Below, piece by piece: positions 1 through 12,962 of a stretch of 64,000 bases of DNA. The translations under genes and the position numbers were made by a program. Positions within the stretch are counted from its first letter, which is position 1, and each line of letters begins with the position of its first letter. Below the pieces are notes generated by a model. It saw only the letters and a program-made list of their open reading frames with translations, was not told the origin of the DNA and did not search any database. This DNA is from Silicimonas sp. (lineage in GTDB: Bacteria; Pseudomonadota; Alphaproteobacteria; Rhodobacterales; Rhodobacteraceae): positions 56,648 through 120,647 of the forward strand of contig JAJEFO010000004.1 of NCBI GenBank assembly GCA_022820365.1, read 5' to 3'.

Positions 1-344
1 ACGACACGATTTATGCCCTGCAAGACCGAAGAGATGACGCGGTCATCGGTGTCAAGTCGACGGCGCGGCTCTTTGGTGCTGAGACTAGGCGCTGGCTGAA
101 TCGCTTCCTTGTCGCGTCAACTTTCCTTCTCGGCATTGGCCTCATCGGCGCCGCCCGACCTGATGAAGGCATTCTGCAGCCAGGATTCGTGCTGGCCGGA
201 ACGCTCGCGTTTGGACTGCATCTGGTTTGGCAAGTCGCACGGCTGGAGGTTGGCAATCCTGAGCGATGCCTGAAGCTCTTTCGGGAAAATCGTGATGCAG
301 GGCTGATTCCGGTTCTCTTCCTGTGCGCGGCAACATTCCTTTGA
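1..344 (+). CDS. ubiA: 4-hydroxybenzoate polyprenyltransferase, C-terminal part (partial)
   Basis: Only the last ~113 residues are present; the frame opens at base 3 and stops at 342-344. They contain the second Asp-rich signature of UbiA prenyltransferases (DTIYALQDRRDD), then IGVKSTARLFG, several hydrophobic segments and the LFRENRDAGLI tail usual for the ubiquinone-pathway enzyme. The family is an inner-membrane protein that attaches the polyprenyl tail to 4-hydroxybenzoate; the Asp-rich loop binds Mg-diphosphate. The first Asp motif and the start lie outside the window. Another UbiA subfamily is possible, but the tail favours the ubiquinone enzyme. Confidence 0.85.
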   Translation, partial: DTIYALQDRRDDAVIGVKSTARLFGAETRRWLNRFLVASTFLLGIGLIGAARPDEGILQPGFVLAGTLAFGLHLVWQVARLEVGNPERCLKLFRENRDAGLIPVLFLCAATFL

Positions 345-382
345 ATGATTGCGCGAGATCGAGGCGAAGCTTACAAGGAAAT

Positions 383-2302
383 ATGTCCTTTCGGTGGATC
401 GTCTTGCGCCTGCGCTCCATCCCGCATCTGTTGGCGTTGGCGGCAGGAGCAGGTCTGTGTCTTGCGGCTGCGGTCTGGGCCAGGAATCTTGTCGAGGCGC
501 GGACACTGAGAAGCATTGACTCCGGGCTGTCGCAGTCGGGCCATGAATGGACAGTTGTCCAGATCGACGGCCTGCATGTCACTTTGAGCGGCGTTGCTCC
601 GGACGAGGCGACGCGGTTTGCCGCGCTTTCGACCGCAGGCCGGGCTGCCAGTTCCGCGCGCATCATGGATCGAATGGAAGTTGCTGACCCGGTGACAATC
701 CAGCCTCCTGAGTTCTCGATCGAGATCCTGCGCTACGACAGCGGCGTTTCGCTTGCCGGTCTTGTGCCGTCGTCGATGGATGTCGAAAGCGTCTTGAAGA
801 TGGTCCGGGAGCACGTGGATGATGCGCCGGTCTCGGAATTGCTCGGAACCCTTGATTTCGAACCGGCTGACGGGTGGCATCGTGCCGTGGATTTCGGAGT
901 TGAGGCCGTCGGCGTCTTGCCTCGCTCGAAAGTGTCGATCACGGCTTCGGGGGTCTCGATCCATGCCGTGGCCGAGGATGCCGATGACAAGCGCAAGCTG
1001 GAACGGCAACTGCGTCGGGATGCGCCGGCAGACCTGGAGCTTGTCTTGAACATCACCGCGCCGCGCCCGGTCGTCGCACCCTTCGCGCTCAGGTTCCAGA
1101 TCGACAGCGACGGCGTGCGATTCGATGCCTGCTCCGCTGACAGCGAGGCGGCGCGAGACGCAATTCTCGAAGCGGCCCGAAACGTGGGACTTGGCGAGGA
1201 CGCGACATGCATCCTGGCCCTCGGAACGCCTTCGACCCGATGGGGCGAGGCAGCGGTGGCTGGAATTGGCGCCGTTGCCGAGGTTGGCGAAGGCACGTTC
1301 ACCATGTCCAATGCCGATGTCACGCTGACAGCGACAGCGAGCACGCCGCCACCACGATTCGAACGTGTCTCGGCGGAGCTTGAGGAGGCCCTGCCGCCGG
1401 TCTTTTCGTTGCAGGCGATTCTGCCCGAGGAAGTCGCGCAGGACGAAGAACGCCGCTTGCCGGAATTCACCGCAACCCTTTCGCCCGAGGGACATGTTCA
1501 GCTTCGCGGAATGCTTGGAAGCGATTCAACCCGTGCGGCTGTCGAGAGTCTTGCTGTCGCCCATTTTGGGAGCGATCAGGTACATTCGGCGACTGACTTG
1601 GAGCAGGACTTGCCGAGCGGATGGACGCAGCGCGTGCTGGCGGCGCTGGAGGCAATGCAGTTTCTGAGCAATGGGATTGTCAACGTGACCGCCGACAAGT
1701 TCACGATTGCCGGCAATGCGGCATTCGAGGACGCGCAATCCGCAATCACGGGTGTTCTTTCGGGCAAGCTGGGGGGTGGCGCGACCTATGAACTTGACGT
1801 TACGTATATCGAGGTCAGTGAGCCGCAGATCGTGTTGCCGACGCCCGAGGAATGCCTGGCCCGGGTAAACGAAGCGGCCGAAAGGAAGAAGATCACCTTC
1901 AATCCGTCGTCCAGCACCTTCGGCGACGATGCTGCCGAAACCATAGATGCGATTGCGGACGTCTTTCGCGAGTGCGAAGGAATCAGGGTCGAGATCAGCG
2001 GTCACACCGACAGCCAGGGTCGTGAAACCATGAACCAGCGGCTGAGCCAGGCGCGCGCGGACGCGGTTCTGAATGCAATCCTGGCGCGACGCGTGCTGGG
2101 TACCGGCCTGGTTGCCAAGGGCTATGGCGAGAGCCAGCCCGTGGCGGACAACGGCACGGCAGAAGGGCGGGAAGCGAACCGTCGGATCGAGTTCCGCCTG
2201 ATCGCCATATCAGAAGACCTGACGGACTTGTCCGGGCAGGAGGCGGAGACCTTGGACGACGATGACGTCATCGAAGGAAGGGACGGAGGAGGCACGGAAT
2301 GA
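383..2302 (+). CDS. OmpA-family envelope protein with BON-like repeats
   Basis: 639 residues from the ATG at 383, chosen because an AAGGA sequence precedes it; an in-frame ATG at 323 would overlap ubiA. Residues about 8-30 form one hydrophobic anchor or uncleaved signal. The long middle part has repeated alpha/beta stretches resembling tandem BON-type domains. The last ~120 residues are a clear OmpA-like peptidoglycan-binding domain: EISGHTDSQG, then NQRLSQARADAV, GYGESQP and GREANRRIEF, which include the Asp and Arg that bind diaminopimelate in the family. It probably tethers membrane to cell wall. Its stop overlaps the next start by 4 bases, so the two are translationally coupled. The C-terminus after the domain is acidic. 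Confidence 0.85.
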   Translation: MSFRWIVLRLRSIPHLLALAAGAGLCLAAAVWARNLVEARTLRSIDSGLSQSGHEWTVVQIDGLHVTLSGVAPDEATRFAALSTAGRAASSARIMDRMEVADPVTIQPPEFSIEILRYDSGVSLAGLVPSSMDVESVLKMVREHVDDAPVSELLGTLDFEPADGWHRAVDFGVEAVGVLPRSKVSITASGVSIHAVAEDADDKRKLERQLRRDAPADLELVLNITAPRPVVAPFALRFQIDSDGVRFDACSADSEAARDAILEAARNVGLGEDATCILALGTPSTRWGEAAVAGIGAVAEVGEGTFTMSNADVTLTATASTPPPRFERVSAELEEALPPVFSLQAILPEEVAQDEERRLPEFTATLSPEGHVQLRGMLGSDSTRAAVESLAVAHFGSDQVHSATDLEQDLPSGWTQRVLAALEAMQFLSNGIVNVTADKFTIAGNAAFEDAQSAITGVLSGKLGGGATYELDVTYIEVSEPQIVLPTPEECLARVNEAAERKKITFNPSSSTFGDDAAETIDAIADVFRECEGIRVEISGHTDSQGRETMNQRLSQARADAVLNAILARRVLGTGLVAKGYGESQPVADNGTAEGREANRRIEFRLIAISEDLTDLSGQEAETLDDDDVIEGRDGGGTE

Positions 2303-2628
2303 GCGGAAACGAGTTCATTGCCGTCACGGCGGTCATCCTGTTCATGGCATTCCTTGTGGGCTGGTTCACCCGTTGGCTGGTTACGCGGCTCACGCAGTCC
2401 ACGCTGTCCGAAATTCATGAAGTGGACACGCTGGTGGAGGCGCTGCACGAGGCCGAATTGGAGCGGGACAATGTCCAGGAATTGCTCAGGCGGCGTGAAG
2501 AGGAACACAAGAACGAGCTGAATCAGGTCTTGGCCGAACTGAGCACGACCATGGACGGACTTCGGGACTCAAGGCGCGAGGCGGAGGAGCTTCGCGCGCA
2601 TATTGAACGGGCGGACGAACAGTCCTGA
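2299..2628 (+). CDS. Small membrane-anchored coiled-coil protein (unknown)
   Basis: 109 residues. One transmembrane helix (about residues 7-27) is followed by a charged, Glu/Arg-rich helix with heptad character (about 40-105: EALHEAELERDNVQELL, RRREEEHKNELNQVLAEL). No named family is recognised. The ATGA overlap with the upstream OmpA-family gene suggests that they are made together, perhaps as an inner-membrane partner of that envelope protein. High Glu/Arg content and a single helix make an enzymatic role unlikely. Confidence 0.7.
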   Translation: MSGNEFIAVTAVILFMAFLVGWFTRWLVTRLTQSTLSEIHEVDTLVEALHEAELERDNVQELLRRREEEHKNELNQVLAELSTTMDGLRDSRREAEELRAHIERADEQS

Positions 2629-2752
2629 CGAGGGCGAACGCGCGATGCAGTAGAGCTCTGCGTCGGCAAGGCAGCGAATCCGAATTGACGAAATCTGCAG
2701 TGCGTCGCGCGTGATGCATGTCTGAGTCCGCATGCCTGTTGCTGCCCCATGT

Positions 2753-4528
2753 TCAAAGCGGCCAGACGACCAGGATCATCGGAACCGAGACAAGCATCAC
2801 CAGGATTTCAAGCGGCAGGCCCATCCGCCAGTAATCGCCGAAATGATAGCCGCCCGGTCCCAGGATGATCGTGTTGTTCTTGTGGCCGACAGGCGTGAGG
2901 AACGCGCATGATGCGGCGACCGCGACCGCCATGAGCCACGCATCCGGGTTCGTTCCCGTGGCCGCCGCAACGCCCAGCGCAACCGGCGCGGCAATCAGCG
3001 TCGTCGCGACGTTGTTCAGAAAGTCCGACAGCGTCATGGTCACGATCATCAGCACAACAAGCGCGACCCAGGGCGGGAACCCTTGCGTTGCTGCCAGGAT
3101 TTGCCCGGCGATCAATTCCGCCCCGCCGACAGCCTCGAACGCTTCGGCGAGGGGCACCAGGCTCGCGAGGAGCACGATGACCTTCCACTCGATGGAATCG
3201 TAAACCTCGCGGCCCGTGACGAGCCCGACACCGACAAAGCCGACCACCGCCGCCGCGAGGGCGACCGGCAAGGGTGCCCAGCCCGCCACGGCCGAGGCGA
3301 TGGCGACGAGAAAGATGCCGATCGAAAGCCAGGCCTTCGAGCGCTGAACGACCGGCGTTTCGCGGCCCTTGAGCGGCAACACGCCCATCCAGGTTGCCGC
3401 CTCTGCATTTCGCTCCGGCGTGCCCAGCAGCAGGAGGACGTCGCCGGGCCTGATCGCAAGGAGACGAACGCGATCTCGGAAGCGTCGCCCGTTGCGGGAC
3501 ACGCCCAGGAGCGTGACCGCGTGCCGATGAAGGAGCTTCAGGCTGCGCGCCGTCCGGCCGGCGATTCGCGCACCTTCCGGCACGATGGCCTCCGTCAGCG
3601 CCAGGCCGCCGGAAGTCACGGTTCCCGTGTGCTTTTCCGATCCCGCGAACTCAAGCTCGCCCTGTCCCAGGAACGCCTCGATGGCACCAGGCTCACCCTC
3701 GACGACGATGAAGTCGCCGGGTCGGACTTCCTGCCTGGCCGCAAAGCCAGGCTGACGACGCCCGCCGCGAACGAGTCCGAGGACGTGAACGTCATGCTCA
3801 TCCGCAAGCGGATAGAAGTCTCCCACCGTCAGGTCCTTCTCGTCGAAGTTCTCGCCAACCCTCAGTTCCGCGACGTAACGGCCCTGCGCGAATTCGCGCT
3901 CGTTTCCCCATGCGCCGTCCCGTTGGGGCAGCAGCCGCCAGCCCAGAAGTGACACAAACGCGATTCCGGCGGCGGCGACTGCCAGCCCGACAGGAGCGAA
4001 GTCGAACATGCCGAACGGCGCGCCAAGCGCCTCCTCGCGGTATCCGGCAATGACGATGTTGGGAGGTGTACCGATCAGAGTGATCATTCCGCCCAGGATA
4101 GTGGCGAACGAAAGGGGCATCAGTGACCGGGAGAGGGCGCGCCCGGCCTTCGTCGCGGTCTCGGAATCCAGCGGCATCAGCAGCGCGAGCGCGGCAACGT
4201 TGTTTATCACCGCGGAAATGGCAGCACCGACAACGGCCATGACCGCAATGTGCATCGGCAGAGGCCGTTCGCTGTCAAGAAGCTTGGCGGCAAGCTTCTC
4301 GATGGCGCCCGATCCGATGAGGCCGCGCGAGATCACCAGGACCAGCGCTATGACTGCCACGGCGGAATGCCCGAAGCCGGAAAACACCTCCTCCCGGGGC
4401 ACGAGTCCGATCGAGGCAGCCAAAACCAGCGCTCCGAAAGCCACGAGGTCGTATCGAATGCGCCCCCAGGCCAGCAAGGCGAAGAGCACGACAAAAATGG
4501 CGAGAATCAGGGCCTGGTCTTCTGGCAA
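2753..4528 (-). CDS. SLC13-type anion permease with two RCK/TrkA-C domains
   Basis: 591 residues. Hydrophobic segments begin at once (residues 5-60), and the layout is that of the SLC13/DASS family: two membrane halves separated by a soluble linker of ~170 residues. That linker (about 205-375) contains two TrkA_C-type repeats, seen as RPGDFIVVEGEPGAIEAFLG and IRPGDVLLLLGTPE. The second half contains SDFLNNVATTLIAAP and CAFLTPVGHKNN, matching the family's SNT-like substrate and sodium clamp region. Members import dicarboxylates or sulfate with sodium; substrate cannot be assigned. The start lies 1 base after the aroQ stop, so the two form an operon. Confidence 0.85.
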   Translation of the reverse strand: MPEDQALILAIFVVLFALLAWGRIRYDLVAFGALVLAASIGLVPREEVFSGFGHSAVAVIALVLVISRGLIGSGAIEKLAAKLLDSERPLPMHIAVMAVVGAAISAVINNVAALALLMPLDSETATKAGRALSRSLMPLSFATILGGMITLIGTPPNIVIAGYREEALGAPFGMFDFAPVGLAVAAAGIAFVSLLGWRLLPQRDGAWGNEREFAQGRYVAELRVGENFDEKDLTVGDFYPLADEHDVHVLGLVRGGRRQPGFAARQEVRPGDFIVVEGEPGAIEAFLGQGELEFAGSEKHTGTVTSGGLALTEAIVPEGARIAGRTARSLKLLHRHAVTLLGVSRNGRRFRDRVRLLAIRPGDVLLLLGTPERNAEAATWMGVLPLKGRETPVVQRSKAWLSIGIFLVAIASAVAGWAPLPVALAAAVVGFVGVGLVTGREVYDSIEWKVIVLLASLVPLAEAFEAVGGAELIAGQILAATQGFPPWVALVVLMIVTMTLSDFLNNVATTLIAAPVALGVAAATGTNPDAWLMAVAVAASCAFLTPVGHKNNTIILGPGGYHFGDYWRMGLPLEILVMLVSVPMILVVWPL

Positions 4529-4529
4529 T

Positions 4530-4979
4530 TCAAGTCACCGCATCGGACAGGCATGCACAGACCTGCTCCACGGCGAACCCGTAGCCTGCTGGTCCGCAAC
4601 CTACGATGACCGCGTCGGCACGTCCGGAAACGTAGGAGTTGTGCCGGAACTCCTCGCGGGCATGGATGTTCGAGAGATGCACCTCTGTAACCGGACCCTC
4701 GAACATGTTGAGTGCATCCAGAATGGCTACGGACGTGTGCGAATAAGCGCCAGGATTGATGATGATGGCCGCAAAACTGTCGCGGGCCTCGTGAATCCAG
4801 TCGACAAGTTCACCTTCGTGATTCGACTGGCGCAGTTCGATCTCCTGACCGAAAATCGCCGCTGTTTCGGCGCAGAGACCTGCGACATCGTCAAGCGTCT
4901 CGCTCCCGTAGATTTCGGGCTGCCTCTCACCGAGCATGTTCAAGTTCGGGCCGTTCAGGATCAGGATCGTCTTTGCCAT
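4530..4979 (-). CDS. aroQ: 3-dehydroquinate dehydratase, type II
   Basis: 149 residues, normal for the type II enzyme. It catalyses the trans-dehydration of 3-dehydroquinate to 3-dehydroshikimate in the shikimate pathway as a cytosolic dodecamer. The N-terminus [18 protein letters not shown] holds the lid Arg19 and catalytic Tyr24; NPGAYSHTS supplies the substrate-binding Asn, and [14 protein letters not shown] the catalytic His. The start is preceded by AGGAGGG. The SLC13 permease follows directly. Confidence 0.95.
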   Translation of the reverse strand: MAKTILILNGPNLNMLGERQPEIYGSETLDDVAGLCAETAAIFGQEIELRQSNHEGELVDWIHEARDSFAAIIINPGAYSHTSVAILDALNMFEGPVTEVHLSNIHAREEFRHNSYVSGRADAVIVGCGPAGYGFAVEQVCACLSDAVT

Positions 4980-7676
<2,697 letters not shown>

Positions 7677-7803
7677 TCGACATCGGGGCGCGAGCCAATG
7701 CGTCATCTGGAGAAGAGCGCCGCGGTCACTTGGTGCCGACTGGGCAATCTATGGAGCGGACGGGCGGCCGCCTTGCAACAGCCGGCCACCCGTTTGGCGC
7801 GGC

Positions 7804-9933
<2,130 letters not shown>

Positions 9934-9953
9934 TTTGGTATCCTGTGTGAGAT

Positions 9954-9971
9954 CAGGAGGCCCTCCTCCTG
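9954..9971 (-). promoter_or_regulatory. pnp: pnp leader stem-loop
   Basis: A perfect 7-bp stem with a 4-base loop (minus strand CAGGAGGAGGGCCTCCTG) ends 20 bases upstream of the pnp start. Leader hairpins cut by RNase III and then attacked by PNPase itself are the known basis of pnp autocontrol in enterobacteria. Its position fits such a role, but that is inference. Confidence 0.35.
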
Positions 9972-10319
9972 TCCCGTTGAAATGGCGGCCCCATTGCCAC
10001 CGACCCCAATCCTCATGCATCACGCCGGGGTCAGAGCGTCACGTCTCAGATGCGCGGGCCTTACAGCACTTGTCTGGAATTGGAAAGAGAGTGCGTCTGG
10101 TTCGGTGAGCACGTGTTTGGCAAGCGGAGAGCGAACCGGGCCAGGAGATGCGTCCCGGCAATCTTTGTCACTACCGGTTCAAGGGTTTCCCGCTCTCGTC
10201 GCCGACAATATCCTGCTTGCCGGATTGGCCGCCAAAATGATAGGGCTGCGCCATGCCCAGTCCGCCCCTGAGATGTGGTGAGCAGTTGCGGCCAAGTCGG
10301 AAAATTGTTGTGGCGTACT
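9972..10319. other. Divergent intergenic region between pnp and the islet kinase
   Basis: About 350 bases with no gene recognised. It must hold the start of the pnp transcript (leftward) and probably the promoter of the plus-strand metabolic islet (rightward). It marks the left border of the block inserted between pnp and rpsO. No repeat or IS end was seen at this border. Confidence 0.4.
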
Positions 10320-11204
10320 GTGAGTAAAATTCTTGTCGTAGGCATGGCGGTTGTGGATTTCGTGTTCGCATTGGATGCGTTTCCCCGGCGTGCCTCCAAG
10401 TACAGCGCGGATGCGGCAGAATTCGTTGGGGGCGGTTGTGCCGCCAGCGCGGCGGTTGCCGTTGCGCGGCTTGGTGGCAACGCCCTGTTGTGCGCACGGT
10501 TGGGAGATGACTTTCTTGGCGATCTGATCCTGTCGGATCTTGAATCCGAAGGCGTCGACACAATGTTGGTGAACCGCAAGCCCGGTGCGAAATCCCCGTT
10601 CAGTTCGGTCTATGTGGATCGGACAGGTGAACGGCAGATCGTGAACTTCCGCGGCAGTGGTTTGGTCGAGGAGCCGGACTGGCCGGAACACACTCCCAAT
10701 CCAGACGCCGTATTGGTTGATACCCGATGGCCCGCAGCGGCGATTCGCGCACTTGAGCTTGCACGCGCATGGGATGTGCCAGGCATCGTGGACGCCGAAG
10801 CTTCGGCCGAGGAATCCATACTCGCGCGGGCTAGCCACGTCGCATTCTCTCGCGATGGGCTCTTGTCATTTGCCGGCGGCCAGCAGATCGAGGCGGCATT
10901 GCATGCCGCTCATGGGCGCCTGCCGGGATGGGTCTCGGTCACTGACGGTGAGGACGGGACTTTCCATGTGGGCGCTGACGGGGTGAAGCACACCCCCGCC
11001 TTCTCTGTCGAGACCAAGGACACGCTCGGTGCGGGCGACATCTGGCATGGAGCCTTCGCGCTCGCGCTTGCGGAAACATCGGACGAATGTCATGCGGTGT
11101 GGTTTGCCAACGCGGCAGCTGCACTGAAATGCACTGAATTCGGGGGCCGCAAGGGCTGTCCCGACCGCGATGCGTTGGAACGATTTCTGAAGGAAAACAC
11201 GTGA
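10320..11204 (+). CDS. PfkB-family sugar kinase, sulfofructose-kinase-like
   Basis: 294 residues from a GTG at 10320 (start uncertain; ATGs at 10275 and 10344 are alternatives). It is a ribokinase/PfkB-fold kinase: substrate-lid GGG at 37-39 (FVGGGCAASAAVAVARLG) and the C-terminal catalytic motif DTLGAGDIWHGA. Compared from memory with E. coli YihV (6-deoxy-6-sulfofructose kinase), the three residues said to hold the sulfonate (Lys27, Asn109, Arg138) are matched here by Lys27, Asn109 and Arg136, in the contexts ASKYSAD, GERQIVNF and VDTRWP. The neighbours (isomerase, aldehyde dehydrogenase, sulfolactate-dehydrogenase-like) fit a sulfosugar route. It could be another ketose kinase if those residues are shared more widely. 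Confidence 0.7.
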   Translation: MSKILVVGMAVVDFVFALDAFPRRASKYSADAAEFVGGGCAASAAVAVARLGGNALLCARLGDDFLGDLILSDLESEGVDTMLVNRKPGAKSPFSSVYVDRTGERQIVNFRGSGLVEEPDWPEHTPNPDAVLVDTRWPAAAIRALELARAWDVPGIVDAEASAEESILARASHVAFSRDGLLSFAGGQQIEAALHAAHGRLPGWVSVTDGEDGTFHVGADGVKHTPAFSVETKDTLGAGDIWHGAFALALAETSDECHAVWFANAAAALKCTEFGGRKGCPDRDALERFLKENT

Positions 11205-11355
11205 CGGATTTGACCCATGGCAAGCAGAGTGGCCTGCCCTGCATGGCCGGCGAATGCGGCACTACCAAGGTGACGGTGGCGGACAAGCGTCCGCCGATCG
11301 CGGCTCATCATGGCGTTCCACAGGCACCATTCTCGCGCGGGTCGTGGGGATTGAG

Positions 11356-12738
11356 ATGAAACTCGGCATACTTCCCCTTGGCCGACCGACATTCGACGTG
11401 CCCTTCGCCGAAGACAACCTCGCCGCGATGCTGTCAGCGCTGGATGCAACGAGGCATGAGATCATCGGCCCCCGAGAATTGCTGTTGGACGAGGGTGCCG
11501 CGCGCGCGGGCATGGCCGAGTTGCAGGCGGTCGGCGTGGATCAGGTGCTGATCCTTCAGGTGACTTTTACCGATGCCTCGATGACCGTGGCGATCGGCGC
11601 GAGCTTTGATCAGCCGCTGTCGATCTGGGCCATCCCCGAGCCGCGCAACGGCGGGCGACTCAGGCTCAATTCCTTCTGCGGGCTCAATCTTGCGGCCCAC
11701 GCGCTGGGACTGAACGACCGCGAATTTGGCTGGCTCTTTGCCGATCCTGCGGGAGAGATCGGCGAAGACTTGAATGCGCTGTTTCGAGGTGCGCGATTGG
11801 CAGGAGAACTGCCTCTGGGTGCCGTGCCTGCGGCAACGCGCGAGGGCGAAGCCGTTGCCCAGGCGATTCGGGGGCGACGCATCGCTCGGATCGGCGAACA
11901 TCCCGTCGGGTTCGACACCTGTGCTTATGACCCCAGCTTGCTCAAGAATCTGGCCGGCGTCGAAGTTGACACGATGGACCTTGATGACCTGTTTGCCGCG
12001 GCCCGTGGAGCCACGTCCGAGACCGCCAGCGCCCTTCGCGCGGAAGTGGCCGGGCAGCTGGATGGGCTGGACGATGTGGACCAGAGCGAACTCGACCGTT
12101 CGCTGCGCCTGAAGGCCGGGCTGGACGATCTGCGCTGCACGGGCCGATATGACGCCTTTGCCATCCGGTGCTGGCCCGAGACCTTCACGGAATATGGCGG
12201 CGCGGTTTGTGGGCCGGCGGCGATGATGGGCGAGGTCCGCGTGCCCTGCGCCTGCGAAGCCGATGTCTACGGTGCGCTGACCCAATTGATCCTTTTGCAA
12301 GCGGCGCAAGCGCCCGTGTTCCTGACCGATCTGGTCGATATGGATGTTCGCGATAATACCGGAGTGGTCTGGCATTGCGGACAGGCGCCGCTCTCCATGC
12401 GTGATCCGGAGGGTCCGGCCGAAGCAGCCATCCACACCAACCGCAAGCAGCCGCTGCTCTTTCAATTCACGCTAAGACCTGGCCCCGTGACCTTTCTGCG
12501 GATCAGTCAGGCCAAGGGCCGCCTGCATATGGTGCTGGGATATGGCGAGATGCTGCGCCGCCCGATGGCGTTTACCGGGACCTCTGGTGTGGTGCGGTTC
12601 GAGCGCGAGGCTTGCGCGGTGCTGGATGACATCATCGCTTCAAGGCTCGAACACCATATGGCGCTGGCTTATGGCGATCACCGCGCGATGCTGCGCGGCG
12701 TGGCCGGAGCTATGGGTCTGCCGCTTCTGGAACTTTGA
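11356..12738 (+). CDS. L-fucose/L-arabinose isomerase-fold protein, candidate sugar isomerase
   Basis: 460 residues from ATG 11356 with GGGGA just upstream; the frame is open 100 bases earlier but lacks a site there. The fold is that of the metal-dependent FucI/AraA superfamily. Likely metal and active-site residues are the Glu of IRCWPE (~270-274), Asp/His of TDLVDMD and VVWHCG (~325-340), and the C-terminal LEHHMALAYGDHRAM. Such enzymes interconvert aldoses and ketoses with Mn or Mg. Placed just after a sulfofructose-kinase-like gene, it would be the natural sulfoquinovose isomerase of the islet. FucI-fold enzymes have been reported in that role in Firmicutes (memory, not checked). The substrate is inferred only. 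Confidence 0.65.
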   Translation: MKLGILPLGRPTFDVPFAEDNLAAMLSALDATRHEIIGPRELLLDEGAARAGMAELQAVGVDQVLILQVTFTDASMTVAIGASFDQPLSIWAIPEPRNGGRLRLNSFCGLNLAAHALGLNDREFGWLFADPAGEIGEDLNALFRGARLAGELPLGAVPAATREGEAVAQAIRGRRIARIGEHPVGFDTCAYDPSLLKNLAGVEVDTMDLDDLFAAARGATSETASALRAEVAGQLDGLDDVDQSELDRSLRLKAGLDDLRCTGRYDAFAIRCWPETFTEYGGAVCGPAAMMGEVRVPCACEADVYGALTQLILLQAAQAPVFLTDLVDMDVRDNTGVVWHCGQAPLSMRDPEGPAEAAIHTNRKQPLLFQFTLRPGPVTFLRISQAKGRLHMVLGYGEMLRRPMAFTGTSGVVRFEREACAVLDDIIASRLEHHMALAYGDHRAMLRGVAGAMGLPLLEL

Positions 12739-12739
12739 C

Positions 12740-12962
12740 ATGAGCAAGAGAAACGGTTTGAACGGTTTGGGCATGTTGGTGCTAGGATCGGCATCGAACT
12801 GCCGGGGCTTTGCGGCCAGCCTGCGCGCGCATTTGGGGGAAACGCGCTCGAGCCGCAGGTCTGGCCAGACGCAGACCTGCACCAGCGCTTTGTCCAGGCA
12901 ATGATGCGCGCTCGGCAATACCTGTCGCCAGCACACGAAACTCAATTCATAAAGGAAATGAC
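12740..12962 (+). other. Spacer with possible decayed coding sequence
   Basis: About 220 bases between the isomerase and the dehydrogenase. One frame reads MSKRNGLNGLGMLVLGSASN and stops at 12904. A second frame is open from about 12835 to 12966 and reads QVWPDADLHQRFVQAMMRAR before stopping across the next start. Together they look like the frameshifted remains of a gene end, but no family is recognised. AAGGAA at 12952-12957 is the ribosome site of the following dehydrogenase. Confidence 0.3.
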
